Below are positions 43,227-51,302 of a stretch of DNA of 64,000 nt, piece after piece. Positions within the stretch are counted from its first letter, which is position 1. Each line of letters opens with the position of its first letter. The position numbers were made by a program, and so were the translations under genes. Source of the stretch: an uncultured Lachnospiraceae bacterium (GTDB lineage: Bacteria; Bacillota; Clostridia; Lachnospirales; Lachnospiraceae); assembly GCA_934309145.1 (NCBI GenBank), contig CAKRCW010000008.1, forward strand, positions 48,656 to 112,655, given 5' to 3'. Below the pieces are notes generated by a model, which searched no databases, was not told where the DNA came from, and worked only from the letters and a program-made list of their open reading frames with translations.

Positions 43227-44494
43227 TTAAAATGCTCCTTCTTCCACAGCTCCATTAAAGCCTTCTTATCTGTCTTACCACTTACATTTTTAGGCAGCTC
43301 ATCAACATATATAAACCTCTTAGGTATCTCGTAAGCCGAAAGCCTTTGTGCCAACAGCCTCTTGATATCACCGGACTTTTTTGTGTCATCTGAAAGCTTC
43401 ACATATGCGGTTAAAATCTCCATATTTTTTTCGTTATCCGCTACAGTCTTAGGCAAAGCAACCACCGCAGCATTCTCTACATAGTCAATCTCCATAAGTG
43501 CATTTTCAACCTTAACCATAGATATTTTTCTGCCACGGATATTGACTATATCATCTGTTCTCCCAAGGAAATAAAGATTACCATCCTCATCCATCCTGCC
43601 ACTGTCCTTTAATGTACACGGAACCTCTACGCCCTCCGCATGATACGGTGTATCTACATATATTTCCTCATCTCTGACATACACCTTAACACCCGGAAAC
43701 GGTCTGCCTATAAGATTTCTCTCATCTGTCATGTCCCCATCTCCCACATATGTTACATAGCTAAGCTCACTTGCACCATAATAAAGCGTTATATGTACGT
43801 CAGGAAATATCTCCTTAAGCCTTTCTGCATCCTCTCTTCCAAGACTTTGTGAGCCTGAAATAATTATCTTTATATTGTCATTTGTGTGCTTACATACTCT
43901 GTTTAACAGTAAAAGCTTAGAAGGGATAAGATAAATTGTATTTACGTTGTTATTTAATATTATGTTCTCCCACTGTTCTGGATAGAATTTATCCTCCGCA
44001 ACAATAGTTCCTCCCGCAAACAAATGTCCCATATACAGATTAAGATTACCCGTAAATGCGAGACTTCCCTGCACAAACATTCTGCTATCGGCATCTATTC
44101 CAAATATCTCATTCTGTATAGGAAAAAAATCTCCCCAGCTCTCATAATCTCTGAATAATATCTTCGGAACTCCGGTTGTTCCTGATGTCATAACTGCCAT
44201 TACCGAATTATCCGGAACATCTATATCAAATATATCATCACCAGTGGAAAGCTTACTATCAGAGGCTACAATAAGTGGAACATGCTTAGTACCTGAACAT
44301 GCGAAAAAATATAATAGCTGATGCCATATTCCATCTTCCTTTATGACAAATACACTCTTTTTCTCGCCAACCCTAAATGTACTCCTTAGCTTTATTGCCT
44401 CGTCGTAAAGCTCACCATATGTATGAACATTTCCATTTATAATGACAGCCTCCCTATTCCTCGGCTTGTCCTTCAATATATCTATATATTCCAT
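43223..44494 (-). CDS. AMP-forming acyl-CoA synthetase (YhfT-like)
   Basis: 423 aa, short for the family. ANL-superfamily motifs: AVMTSGTTGVPKILF (about residue 105), LYYGASELSYV (about 240), GRTDDIVNIRGRKISMVKVE (about 315) and LPKNVSGKTDKKAL at the C-terminus with the catalytic Lys. It activates a carboxylic acid to an acyl-CoA. In Bacillus subtilis a bioY-ligase-thiolase group (yhfUTS) belongs to the BirA regulon; the same combination here supports a biotin-precursor acid as substrate, which is unproven. Confidence 0.88.
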   Translation of the reverse strand: MEYIDILKDKPRNREAVIINGNVHTYGELYDEAIKLRSTFRVGEKKSVFVIKEDGIWHQLLYFFACSGTKHVPLIVASDSKLSTGDDIFDIDVPDNSVMAVMTSGTTGVPKILFRDYESWGDFFPIQNEIFGIDADSRMFVQGSLAFTGNLNLYMGHLFAGGTIVAEDKFYPEQWENIILNNNVNTIYLIPSKLLLLNRVCKHTNDNIKIIISGSQSLGREDAERLKEIFPDVHITLYYGASELSYVTYVGDGDMTDERNLIGRPFPGVKVYVRDEEIYVDTPYHAEGVEVPCTLKDSGRMDEDGNLYFLGRTDDIVNIRGRKISMVKVENALMEIDYVENAAVVALPKTVADNEKNMEILTAYVKLSDDTKKSGDIKRLLAQRLSAYEIPKRFIYVDELPKNVSGKTDKKALMELWKKEHFK

Positions 44495-44503
44495 AGCTAT
44501 TTC

Positions 44504-45661
44504 CTACTTAACATTTTTTATAAGCATTGCCTGTCCTACACCACCGGCAGCAGCAATGCTGCACACAGCATACTCACCGCCAAGCTCCTCCAATGCCATA
44601 CAGGCGTGAAGAGTTATTATTCCTCCTGACGCTCCATACGGATGGCCGTACGCCAGTGCTCCACCATATACATTATATCTGTCAACAGCATTTGGGTATT
44701 TTCTTGCGAACAGCTCGTCTATAACCGCAAATGCCTCGTTACACTCAAATACCGAGATATCCTTCCATGTCATATTATTCCTAAGGAGCAGTTTTTCAAT
44801 CGCTGTAATTGCAGTCCTCGGACTCTCCAAAGGATTTCCTCCAACAGCAACTATATCTACTATCTCAGCAAGAGGCTTAACTCCCGCGTCCTCCATATAT
44901 CTCTCTGACGCCACTCTCACATATGCCGCACCATCATGTGTAAGACAGGTGTTTCCGGCAGTCATTACCTTTCCATCAGGCAGCAGACAAGGAAGCTTGT
45001 CAAGGAATTTATCATTAATTCTATCCCGTATTCCTGAATCCTTACACATTCCGTCAGACACCTGCACGAGAATGTCCTTAAGCTTGCCCACGTCCCTTGC
45101 CTGTGCAGCCAGCCTGTGCGAGCGAAACACCCATTTATTAAGATCTGCTCTGCTTATATTATCAGCTATCGCAACTCTCTCTGCCCCTTTTATCATCGCA
45201 TATCTGTCATGATATCCGGGTGAGAATTTCGCAACAGAATATGTGCTGTTCTCTCCACCATAATATTCATAATCAGGATGATTTTTATTGTATGCCCTAA
45301 GAGGTGCTGTAGAGCTGCTTTCAAATCCACCGGCAATTATATAATCTGCCTTGCCACAGGCAATCTTCTCATATGCAGCCTCTATAGCTGTAAGCCCTGA
45401 GCCACACTGCAAATCTATAGTATAAGCAGGTATACTATCAGAAAATCCAGCCTCAAGCATCATAAGCCGGCATATATTTCCACCTGCACCCACTCCATTT
45501 CCCGCTATTATGTAGTCTATATTATCCCTTAGCCTAAGGGGTACTGTCTCACGAAGCACTATAGCTCCAAGTATCTCTGCGGGAATATTCTTATACATTC
45601 CATCAGTAATTCCTATATAGCTTCTCTTTCCATCAATTATATATGCATGTCTTAAATCCAT
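44504..45661 (-). CDS. Thiolase-family acyltransferase (YhfS-like)
   Basis: 385 aa. Nucleophilic Cys in IDLQCGSGLTAIEAAYEKIA (about residue 85); His in GGALAYGHPYGASGG (about 340). The usual second catalytic Cys (CxGGGxG near the end) aligns with Ala in SIAAAGGVGQAM, with a Cys four residues earlier instead. That questions normal thiolysis. Lies 9 bases before the acyl-CoA ligase in the BirA-linked operon. Confidence 0.88.
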   Translation of the reverse strand: MDLRHAYIIDGKRSYIGITDGMYKNIPAEILGAIVLRETVPLRLRDNIDYIIAGNGVGAGGNICRLMMLEAGFSDSIPAYTIDLQCGSGLTAIEAAYEKIACGKADYIIAGGFESSSTAPLRAYNKNHPDYEYYGGENSTYSVAKFSPGYHDRYAMIKGAERVAIADNISRADLNKWVFRSHRLAAQARDVGKLKDILVQVSDGMCKDSGIRDRINDKFLDKLPCLLPDGKVMTAGNTCLTHDGAAYVRVASERYMEDAGVKPLAEIVDIVAVGGNPLESPRTAITAIEKLLLRNNMTWKDISVFECNEAFAVIDELFARKYPNAVDRYNVYGGALAYGHPYGASGGIITLHACMALEELGGEYAVCSIAAAGGVGQAMLIKNVK

Positions 45662-45683
45662 TCTTCTTACCTACTTTTTATAG

Positions 45684-46337
45684 CTATTTATACGAGCATA
45701 ACATCGAAAATGCTTCATCCTCACCTTCCGATACTCTCATCACACAGCCTGTATACATATGCTGTTTTTCATTCTGTATTCCGCAAAGTCTGACTGCCTC
45801 TCCTGCATATACAGGCTTTTTAAATCTAACCTTAACATTAAAGCTGCTTTCAGGCTCTCCTACATCCTGACTGCTAACCCATTTTAACAAAAGAAGCCCC
45901 GGAACGACAGCATTATTATCCCTGTGTATGCTGTTTTTATCATGCACCTTGTCCACAAACTCTAATATCTCAGCATTGGTAAATGCATGCTCTGTATATT
46001 CAATATATTCCTTGTCACTCAAGCTGCCGTTTGTTTCATTTTTCAGGCGTTTGTCATTAATATTCCCATTTTCGCTATAACAATCACTATAAGGCTTTAC
46101 TACATGGAGCTCAAGCGACAACTTATAACCATCCTTATAGAGACTGCTTTTTAACACTGCGTATCTGTTATCTCTGTTTGCTTCTGTAAGTGTTATATCA
46201 TCCGTAGTCTCTGATATAGGTTTACTTATATCGCATTTCCATATGCATTTCCCAATCATCCAGCCATCATATCCATCTGCATCGGTAAGCCTTCCTGCCA
46301 ATCTATAATAATCTGATATCCAATCCTTTAATTGCAT
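45684..46337 (-). CDS. MaoC-like hot-dog protein, first gene of the BirA-controlled operon
   Basis: About 217 aa from ATG at 46337 (AAGGTGAT upstream; an earlier ATG at 46361 has no ribosome site). The C-terminal part has the MaoC hydratase pattern DKNSIHRDNNAVVPGLLLLK with the catalytic Asp and His, then FKKPVYAGEAVRLCG. The N-terminal 110 residues have no recognised motif and may be a second, degenerate hot-dog half. Predicted enoyl-CoA hydratase/dehydratase or thioesterase for acyl-CoA; its place with ligase and thiolase suggests a short acyl-CoA pathway. Confidence 0.75.
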   Translation of the reverse strand: MQLKDWISDYYRLAGRLTDADGYDGWMIGKCIWKCDISKPISETTDDITLTEANRDNRYAVLKSSLYKDGYKLSLELHVVKPYSDCYSENGNINDKRLKNETNGSLSDKEYIEYTEHAFTNAEILEFVDKVHDKNSIHRDNNAVVPGLLLLKWVSSQDVGEPESSFNVKVRFKKPVYAGEAVRLCGIQNEKQHMYTGCVMRVSEGEDEAFSMLCSYK

Positions 46338-46401
46338 ATTATCACCTTGATTTCTACCCATTTATATTCTTCTTTGTATTTATATACACTAAACCATACT
46401 G

Positions 46402-46430
46402 ATTATATTCGTGGTTTGTTATAATGTCAA
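46402..46430 (-). promoter_or_regulatory. Promoter of the MaoC-thiolase-ligase-ECF operon
   Basis: Minus-strand TTGACA (46425-46430), 17 bases, TATAAT (46402-46407): perfect consensus. The -35 box lies inside the BirA-type operator. Confidence 0.85.
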
Positions 46431-46456
46431 CCTTTTTGAATTTATTTAGTTGACAT
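46424..46456. promoter_or_regulatory. BirA-type biotin operator
   Basis: ATGTCAACC (46424-46432), 15 bases, AGTTGACAT (46448-46456): an inverted repeat matching the Firmicute BirA box (TGTnAACC-N14/15-GGTTnACA). It covers the -35 boxes of both divergent promoters, so biotin-bound BirA would shut both transcripts. Confidence 0.85.
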
Positions 46457-46478
46457 TGTGTTTTCTCTATGCTATTCT
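46450..46478 (+). promoter_or_regulatory. Promoter of bioY
   Basis: TTGACA (46450-46455), 17 bases, TATTCT (46473-46478). The -35 lies in the right half of the BirA-type operator. Confidence 0.8.
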
Positions 46479-46518
46479 ATCACCTGTAAAAATTATATCA
46501 GAATCGAGGATTTTAATT

Positions 46519-47088
46519 ATGAAAGAAGTAACCGAAACTAAGAACAAGCCTAAATTCACTACATATTCTTTAGTGCTCATGGCTCTCTTTGCTGCTGTTT
46601 TATGCGTATCAGCCTATATAAGTATTCCACTTCCAAACGGCTCACACATAACACTGCTTAACTTTGTTGTAACCCTTATATCATTGATATTCCCATTGTC
46701 AGAGGCATTCTTCATTGTACTTGTATGGATGCTCCTTGGTCTCTGTGGTGTTCCTGTATTTATAGCTGGTAACGCAGGTCCAGGATATCTTTTCGGACAG
46801 TATGGCGGTTTTGCATTTTCATTTATTTTGGTGGCTATACTCGTTCCACTATTCCGCGGTGCAAAGTATAACCGTATAAGATACACTATTGTATCTGTAA
46901 TCTCAGTATGTTTAGTTGATGTAATCGGCTCTTTCTGGATTATGTTTATGTCCGGATGCAGCATAAAGACAGCTTTCGTCGTAGGTTTTCTTCCATTTAT
47001 AGTCCTCGACTTAATCAAGGCTGTAGTAGCAGCCCAGATTGTCCCACCTTTCAGAAAGCTTATATATATGCACAGAGCAGATAACTAG
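46519..47088 (+). CDS. bioY: Biotin ECF transporter substrate-binding subunit BioY
   Basis: 189 aa from ATG at 46519 behind CGAGGA. Six membrane helices, with BioY hallmarks: ISIPLPNGSHITLLNFVV-type first loop, GLCGVPVFIAGNAGPGYLFG (about residue 75) and FLPFIVLDLIKAVVAA near the end. It binds biotin and works with EcfA/EcfT, encoded divergently under the same BirA-type operator. Own terminator follows. Confidence 0.96.
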   Translation: MKEVTETKNKPKFTTYSLVLMALFAAVLCVSAYISIPLPNGSHITLLNFVVTLISLIFPLSEAFFIVLVWMLLGLCGVPVFIAGNAGPGYLFGQYGGFAFSFILVAILVPLFRGAKYNRIRYTIVSVISVCLVDVIGSFWIMFMSGCSIKTAFVVGFLPFIVLDLIKAVVAAQIVPPFRKLIYMHRADN

Positions 47089-47100
47089 AAAATATCAGAG

Positions 47101-47152
47101 CTGCCCCACTTAAAGCAACTTTATGTGTTCTAAGTGGGGCAGCCCCTTTTTT
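47101..47152 (+). terminator. Terminator of bioY
   Basis: 12-bp stem (47101-47112 with 47131-47142) followed by CCCCTTTTTT. It may also end the converging EAL gene, but the U-run on that strand is weak. Confidence 0.88.
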
Positions 47153-48845
47153 ATCTATATCCCGCAGAAAGTCTTTCTTTGAAATCATTCTCAGTCAAAG
47201 GCTTGTCGAACAGATATCCCTGAATCATATCACAACCTACACTCTTTAAGTATTCATACTGTGAAGCTGTCTCAACGCCCTCAGCTACAGTCTTTTTGCC
47301 AAGCTGTTTAACCATATTGATTATATTGCCAAACATAATCTTATCTCTATCTTTGTCTGTATAATCGTTCTCAAGAGGAATAAATGACTTATCAATCTTT
47401 ATGATATTAAGGTCTATATTCTTAATCATGTTAAGTGAAGAAAAGCCTGTACCAAAATCATCTACAGATGTTCTGATTCCGTTATCTCTAAGTCCATTAA
47501 CTATACCAGACATAATCTCATAATTCTGGAAATCCCCACTCTCTGTAAGCTCAATCTCGATATATTGATGGTCAACACCATACCTGTCAATCGTTTTTAC
47601 AATATTCTGAACAAGATCATCTTCCTCCATATGTCTGCGTGAAAAGTTAACAGATATATTGATCAGGTTAAGTCCCTGTTCCTTTCTATTTCTAAGAAAT
47701 TTACATACAGATTCCAATACAAAATAATCTAATCTGCATATACTTCCCTCATTCTCAAGCTGTGGAATAAATGAATTAGGATATATAAGTTTTCCATTTC
47801 TCATCCATCTAATCAGTGCCTCTGCACCACATATTTCCTTTGTAACGGCGTCAACCTTAGGCTGATAGTACACAACAAACTCTCCATTATCTAGTGCCGG
47901 ACCGAAATCAGATATAATACTCTGATTTTCCATAAGTCTCTGCTGTATCTCATCAGAATAAAATACAACGTTTCCAACACCCTTTAATCTGGCTGTCTGA
48001 TATGCAATACTTGCTCTTGCCATTACCTCTCGGGAAACACTTATATTCTCAAGCCCACTTGCACCTATTGTTGCACTAAACAAAAAATGCTTTTCCTTAG
48101 CTCCAGCACTATGGTAGATATGAATATTCTGGATATTCTCAACCATATATTCATATCTATCTCTATTTACAAGAAGGACAAAATTATCCCCACCAAGTCT
48201 TGCAACTATCTCATCCTCATATAACATATTCTTGATTGTACAGGCATAATTCTTAAGAATTACATCTCCCTCTTCATAAGGGAACACCTTATTAACATAC
48301 TTAAAATTATGTATATTTACAAATAGTACAACATATCTGTTTAACTGACCTGCTCTCATCGTTCTCTCAACAAAACGCATAAATGCCGCAGGGCTTGCCA
48401 CAGTAGTAGCAACATCCGTATCAAGAATATTAATCAATATTCCCTGCATCATTGTCCTGCTAAACTTATAGAAGACTTCTCCAAATATGTATTTTAAGTT
48501 TTTCTTCTCATCCTCTGAAAAATCTTCTTCGCCATAGGCACGAAGAGTGATAGTCACCGAGCCGCCATCTGGAAGTGTGTAATTCAACACATAGGCATTA
48601 GTACACATCTCCTGCTTCCTGTCATAAAGCACAGTATTATGATATTGTCCATTTGGTCTGAACTTTGTAGGAGGGGCATCAAGACATATCTCTGCCTTTC
48701 CAAGACGTGTTCTGTCCGCTATAACCAATATGGCTTCTTTTACACATTCCTCACATTTATCAATATCTTTGACCTCAGTCCAAAGCACATCAAAGAATTT
48801 CATCAAATCGTCATCATAGAAAAGCTTATCTTCCATCTTAATCAT
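47151..48845 (-). CDS. EAL-domain cyclic di-GMP phosphodiesterase with degenerate GGDEF
   Basis: 564 aa, no membrane helix. N-terminal sensor-like region (about 1-150), a GGDEF domain (about 155-305) with the altered active site ARLGGDNFVLLV, and an intact EAL domain (about 310-560): EALIRWMRN, ISVNFSRRHM, IELTESGDF, SVDDFGTGFSSLNM, IKIDKSFI, TVAEGVETASQY and IQGYLFDKPL. Expected to hydrolyse cyclic di-GMP, with the GGDEF part perhaps binding GTP as a regulator. Last gene of the NhaC-EamA-AAA-EAL group; ATG at 48836 is an alternative start. Confidence 0.92.
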   Translation of the reverse strand: MIKMEDKLFYDDDLMKFFDVLWTEVKDIDKCEECVKEAILVIADRTRLGKAEICLDAPPTKFRPNGQYHNTVLYDRKQEMCTNAYVLNYTLPDGGSVTITLRAYGEEDFSEDEKKNLKYIFGEVFYKFSRTMMQGILINILDTDVATTVASPAAFMRFVERTMRAGQLNRYVVLFVNIHNFKYVNKVFPYEEGDVILKNYACTIKNMLYEDEIVARLGGDNFVLLVNRDRYEYMVENIQNIHIYHSAGAKEKHFLFSATIGASGLENISVSREVMARASIAYQTARLKGVGNVVFYSDEIQQRLMENQSIISDFGPALDNGEFVVYYQPKVDAVTKEICGAEALIRWMRNGKLIYPNSFIPQLENEGSICRLDYFVLESVCKFLRNRKEQGLNLINISVNFSRRHMEEDDLVQNIVKTIDRYGVDHQYIEIELTESGDFQNYEIMSGIVNGLRDNGIRTSVDDFGTGFSSLNMIKNIDLNIIKIDKSFIPLENDYTDKDRDKIMFGNIINMVKQLGKKTVAEGVETASQYEYLKSVGCDMIQGYLFDKPLTENDFKERLSAGYR

Positions 48846-48864
48846 CTCTCCACTTTAATCACTA

Positions 48865-50355
48865 TTAACTAAATAATTTTCTTACACCATCAGCGTCAAA
48901 CACAACCTTTGTAGCTTTTTCTACCTCTATCTGATACAAGGCATTTGCTGCCAAATGCTCTGCCGCCTGCTCTATATCCCTTATTCCTGTAGTATCCGCA
49001 TACTGAGCAACCACAGCGTCAAGCCCGTCATCAGTTACAACGAACTCATCCTCCTTAAGCCCTATTCTCTTAAGCACCTTAGGGAGTGCAAATCTGGAGA
49101 ATATAGTCTTTTTCTCCTCAAATGTATAGTCAGGGATATCAATTACAGCAAATCTAGACATAAGAGGTGCACTAATCTGCTCTTTATTATTAGCTGTCGC
49201 TATAGGATAAACCCCAACTGTAGGGACCATACATTCCATATAGTTATCCGTAAATCCAAGATTGTCAAGTAATGTAAGCAATACATCTGCCGGATTGCCA
49301 TTTCCCTTGCCTGACGCAGCCTTATCGAGCTCATTAATAATGAACACAAGATTTGATTCACCTGCAACAGAGAATGCCTCCATAATTATACCAGGCTTCG
49401 CATTTGCGTATATTCTCGAGCTTCCTGTAAGCTGCTCCGGATCATTTATAGAGCTCATATCAAGCGTTGTCCAAGGAAGCTTAAGGATACGGGCAACCGC
49501 ATACGCTATCTGCGATTTACCTGTACCAGCAGGACCAACTAACAACAATCCATATGCAGGAAGCGTATGAGTTCTGTTAATCTGAATTATAGTCTCCATA
49601 ATTCTCTGCTTAACCTTCTCTAATCCGTATAACTCCTCATCAAGTATACGCCTTGCCTCTACAGGATCTATCGCCTCAAAGTAATTGCTCTTCCACTGAA
49701 CATTCATCATTATTGACAACGCACGCTGTGCATGTCTCCTCTCCTCAGGAGAAACCTCATGTGAACGTGCCACAGCAAGATTACGTCTCGCCCATAATCT
49801 TATGTTGTCCGGCATGGTTCTTCCAGCACAGGTCATAAAGTCTGTGATGCTCTGCAAGCTTGTGAGTTTCATCTCATCTCCAACCTCATCTGCATCGTCA
49901 TCCTCTTCCTCCTCTTCTGAGGCTGTGCTTGAAAGTAATCTTTCTATCATAAACTGAAGAAAACCATCCTCAGCAGACAGCTTAGTTCCACCGCCAAAAG
50001 CCATTTCTCTTATCTTATATACCGCATATCCATCTGGCATATTCCTGCCAGAAAGACGGACACTTATATGATTCTCTCCAAGCCATCTGAGCAGGCTTAT
50101 AAATCTTGAATCTACACTTATAATATCAGCATCAAAAACTCCGTCATTCTCCTTAAATTCAAATGATGTACGTTTGCTCTGATTAGTAAACACGCCCATT
50201 GCATGGTGTGCCCACTTGCGAATCTTATTATCAAGCACCAGTATTGGTTCCTCCGGTGTCTTATCCTTAGCATCTGAATGGAAGGTTCTATATGTACAAA
50301 CCGGCTCCTTCTTATCAGTTTGAGCTGATGAATTTGAAAAATCAAAAACAGGCAT
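48865..50355 (-). CDS. AAA+ ATPase (Lon-like ATPase module without protease domain)
   Basis: 496 aa. N-terminal 210 residues unassigned, with an acidic run near 145-155. AAA+ domain from about 225: LLLVGPAGTGKSQIAYAVAR (Walker A), then Walker B VFIINELDKA, where Asn stands in place of the usual Asp, sensor 1 PIATANN and an arginine finger region LMSRFAVIDI. No Lon Ser-Lys protease domain follows. Target unknown. Start codon overlaps the EamA stop (TAATG), with AAAGGAG upstream. Confidence 0.88.
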   Translation of the reverse strand: MPVFDFSNSSAQTDKKEPVCTYRTFHSDAKDKTPEEPILVLDNKIRKWAHHAMGVFTNQSKRTSFEFKENDGVFDADIISVDSRFISLLRWLGENHISVRLSGRNMPDGYAVYKIREMAFGGGTKLSAEDGFLQFMIERLLSSTASEEEEEDDDADEVGDEMKLTSLQSITDFMTCAGRTMPDNIRLWARRNLAVARSHEVSPEERRHAQRALSIMMNVQWKSNYFEAIDPVEARRILDEELYGLEKVKQRIMETIIQINRTHTLPAYGLLLVGPAGTGKSQIAYAVARILKLPWTTLDMSSINDPEQLTGSSRIYANAKPGIIMEAFSVAGESNLVFIINELDKAASGKGNGNPADVLLTLLDNLGFTDNYMECMVPTVGVYPIATANNKEQISAPLMSRFAVIDIPDYTFEEKKTIFSRFALPKVLKRIGLKEDEFVVTDDGLDAVVAQYADTTGIRDIEQAAEHLAANALYQIEVEKATKVVFDADGVRKLFS

Positions 50356-51302
50356 TATCCTAAACTCCTTTCAGTAATTTTACTTCCAACCGGAATCTGT
50401 GCAAATATAATAGCTGCAAATATCAGTCCACATCCAGCTAATTGTCTTATACTAAGCCTTTCCCCTAAAATCATCCATCCGGCTATAACAGAAAATACCG
50501 ACTCAAGACTCATAAGCATTGATGCGACAGTTGGATTTAATCCGTTCTGTCCTATAATCTGTAACGTATATGCTACACCACATGAAAGCACACCAGCATA
50601 AAGTATAGGCAGCCACGCATCAAGTGTCTGGAGCTTAGGCAGCCACTCCTCTATACCGGCAATAGAATGTTTCATATCAACAATAAACATAGGCAAGAGG
50701 CTTAATATTCCACATACAAAAAACTGTATACACGACATTCTCACACCATCTACCAATGGTGAAAAATAATCAATCACTAATATATGTACAGCAAATAAAA
50801 ATGCACATATAAGCACTATCAAATCACTAAGCTGAAAACTTAACTTGTCCTTCATGCAAAGCATATATAAGCCAATAATCGTCATAAACATGCCAATCCA
50901 TATGTTCCAGCCACATTTTTTCTTCAAAAATAATCCGAGTATTGGTACAAGCAATATATAACATGCAGTAAGGAAGCCTGCCTTGCCTGCTGATGTACCA
51001 AGATATATCCCAACCTGTTGAAAAGAGCTTGCTAAAAATAAAGCAAGCCCACAGCAACATCCGCCAGTTACAAGTCTTTTTTTGTCTTTTTTATCTACTG
51101 GCTTTATATCTGATGTTTTTTTCTTGTCCATAAATAGTATTACGGGTATAAGAACTATCCCACCTATAAATGAACGAATTCCATTAAATGTAAACGGGCC
51201 AACCACATCGCCGCCCTCACTCTGAGCGACGAATGCGACTCCCCATATAAGAGCAGTAAGTATAAGTAACAACGAATTTCTTATTCTAAGACTTTTGTTC
51301 AT
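50355..51302 (-). CDS. EamA/DMT-family transporter
   Basis: 315 aa with ten membrane helices in two EamA repeats (about 8-145 and 155-300): SLLLILTALIWGVAFVAQSE, FLTACYILLVPILGLFLKKK, and SLESVFSVIAGWMILGERLS. Probably exports or imports a small metabolite; substrate unknown. ATGA overlap with the NhaC gene and TAATG overlap with the AAA+ gene make a coupled unit. Confidence 0.9.
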   Translation of the reverse strand: MNKSLRIRNSLLLILTALIWGVAFVAQSEGGDVVGPFTFNGIRSFIGGIVLIPVILFMDKKKTSDIKPVDKKDKKRLVTGGCCCGLALFLASSFQQVGIYLGTSAGKAGFLTACYILLVPILGLFLKKKCGWNIWIGMFMTIIGLYMLCMKDKLSFQLSDLIVLICAFLFAVHILVIDYFSPLVDGVRMSCIQFFVCGILSLLPMFIVDMKHSIAGIEEWLPKLQTLDAWLPILYAGVLSCGVAYTLQIIGQNGLNPTVASMLMSLESVFSVIAGWMILGERLSIRQLAGCGLIFAAIIFAQIPVGSKITERSLG

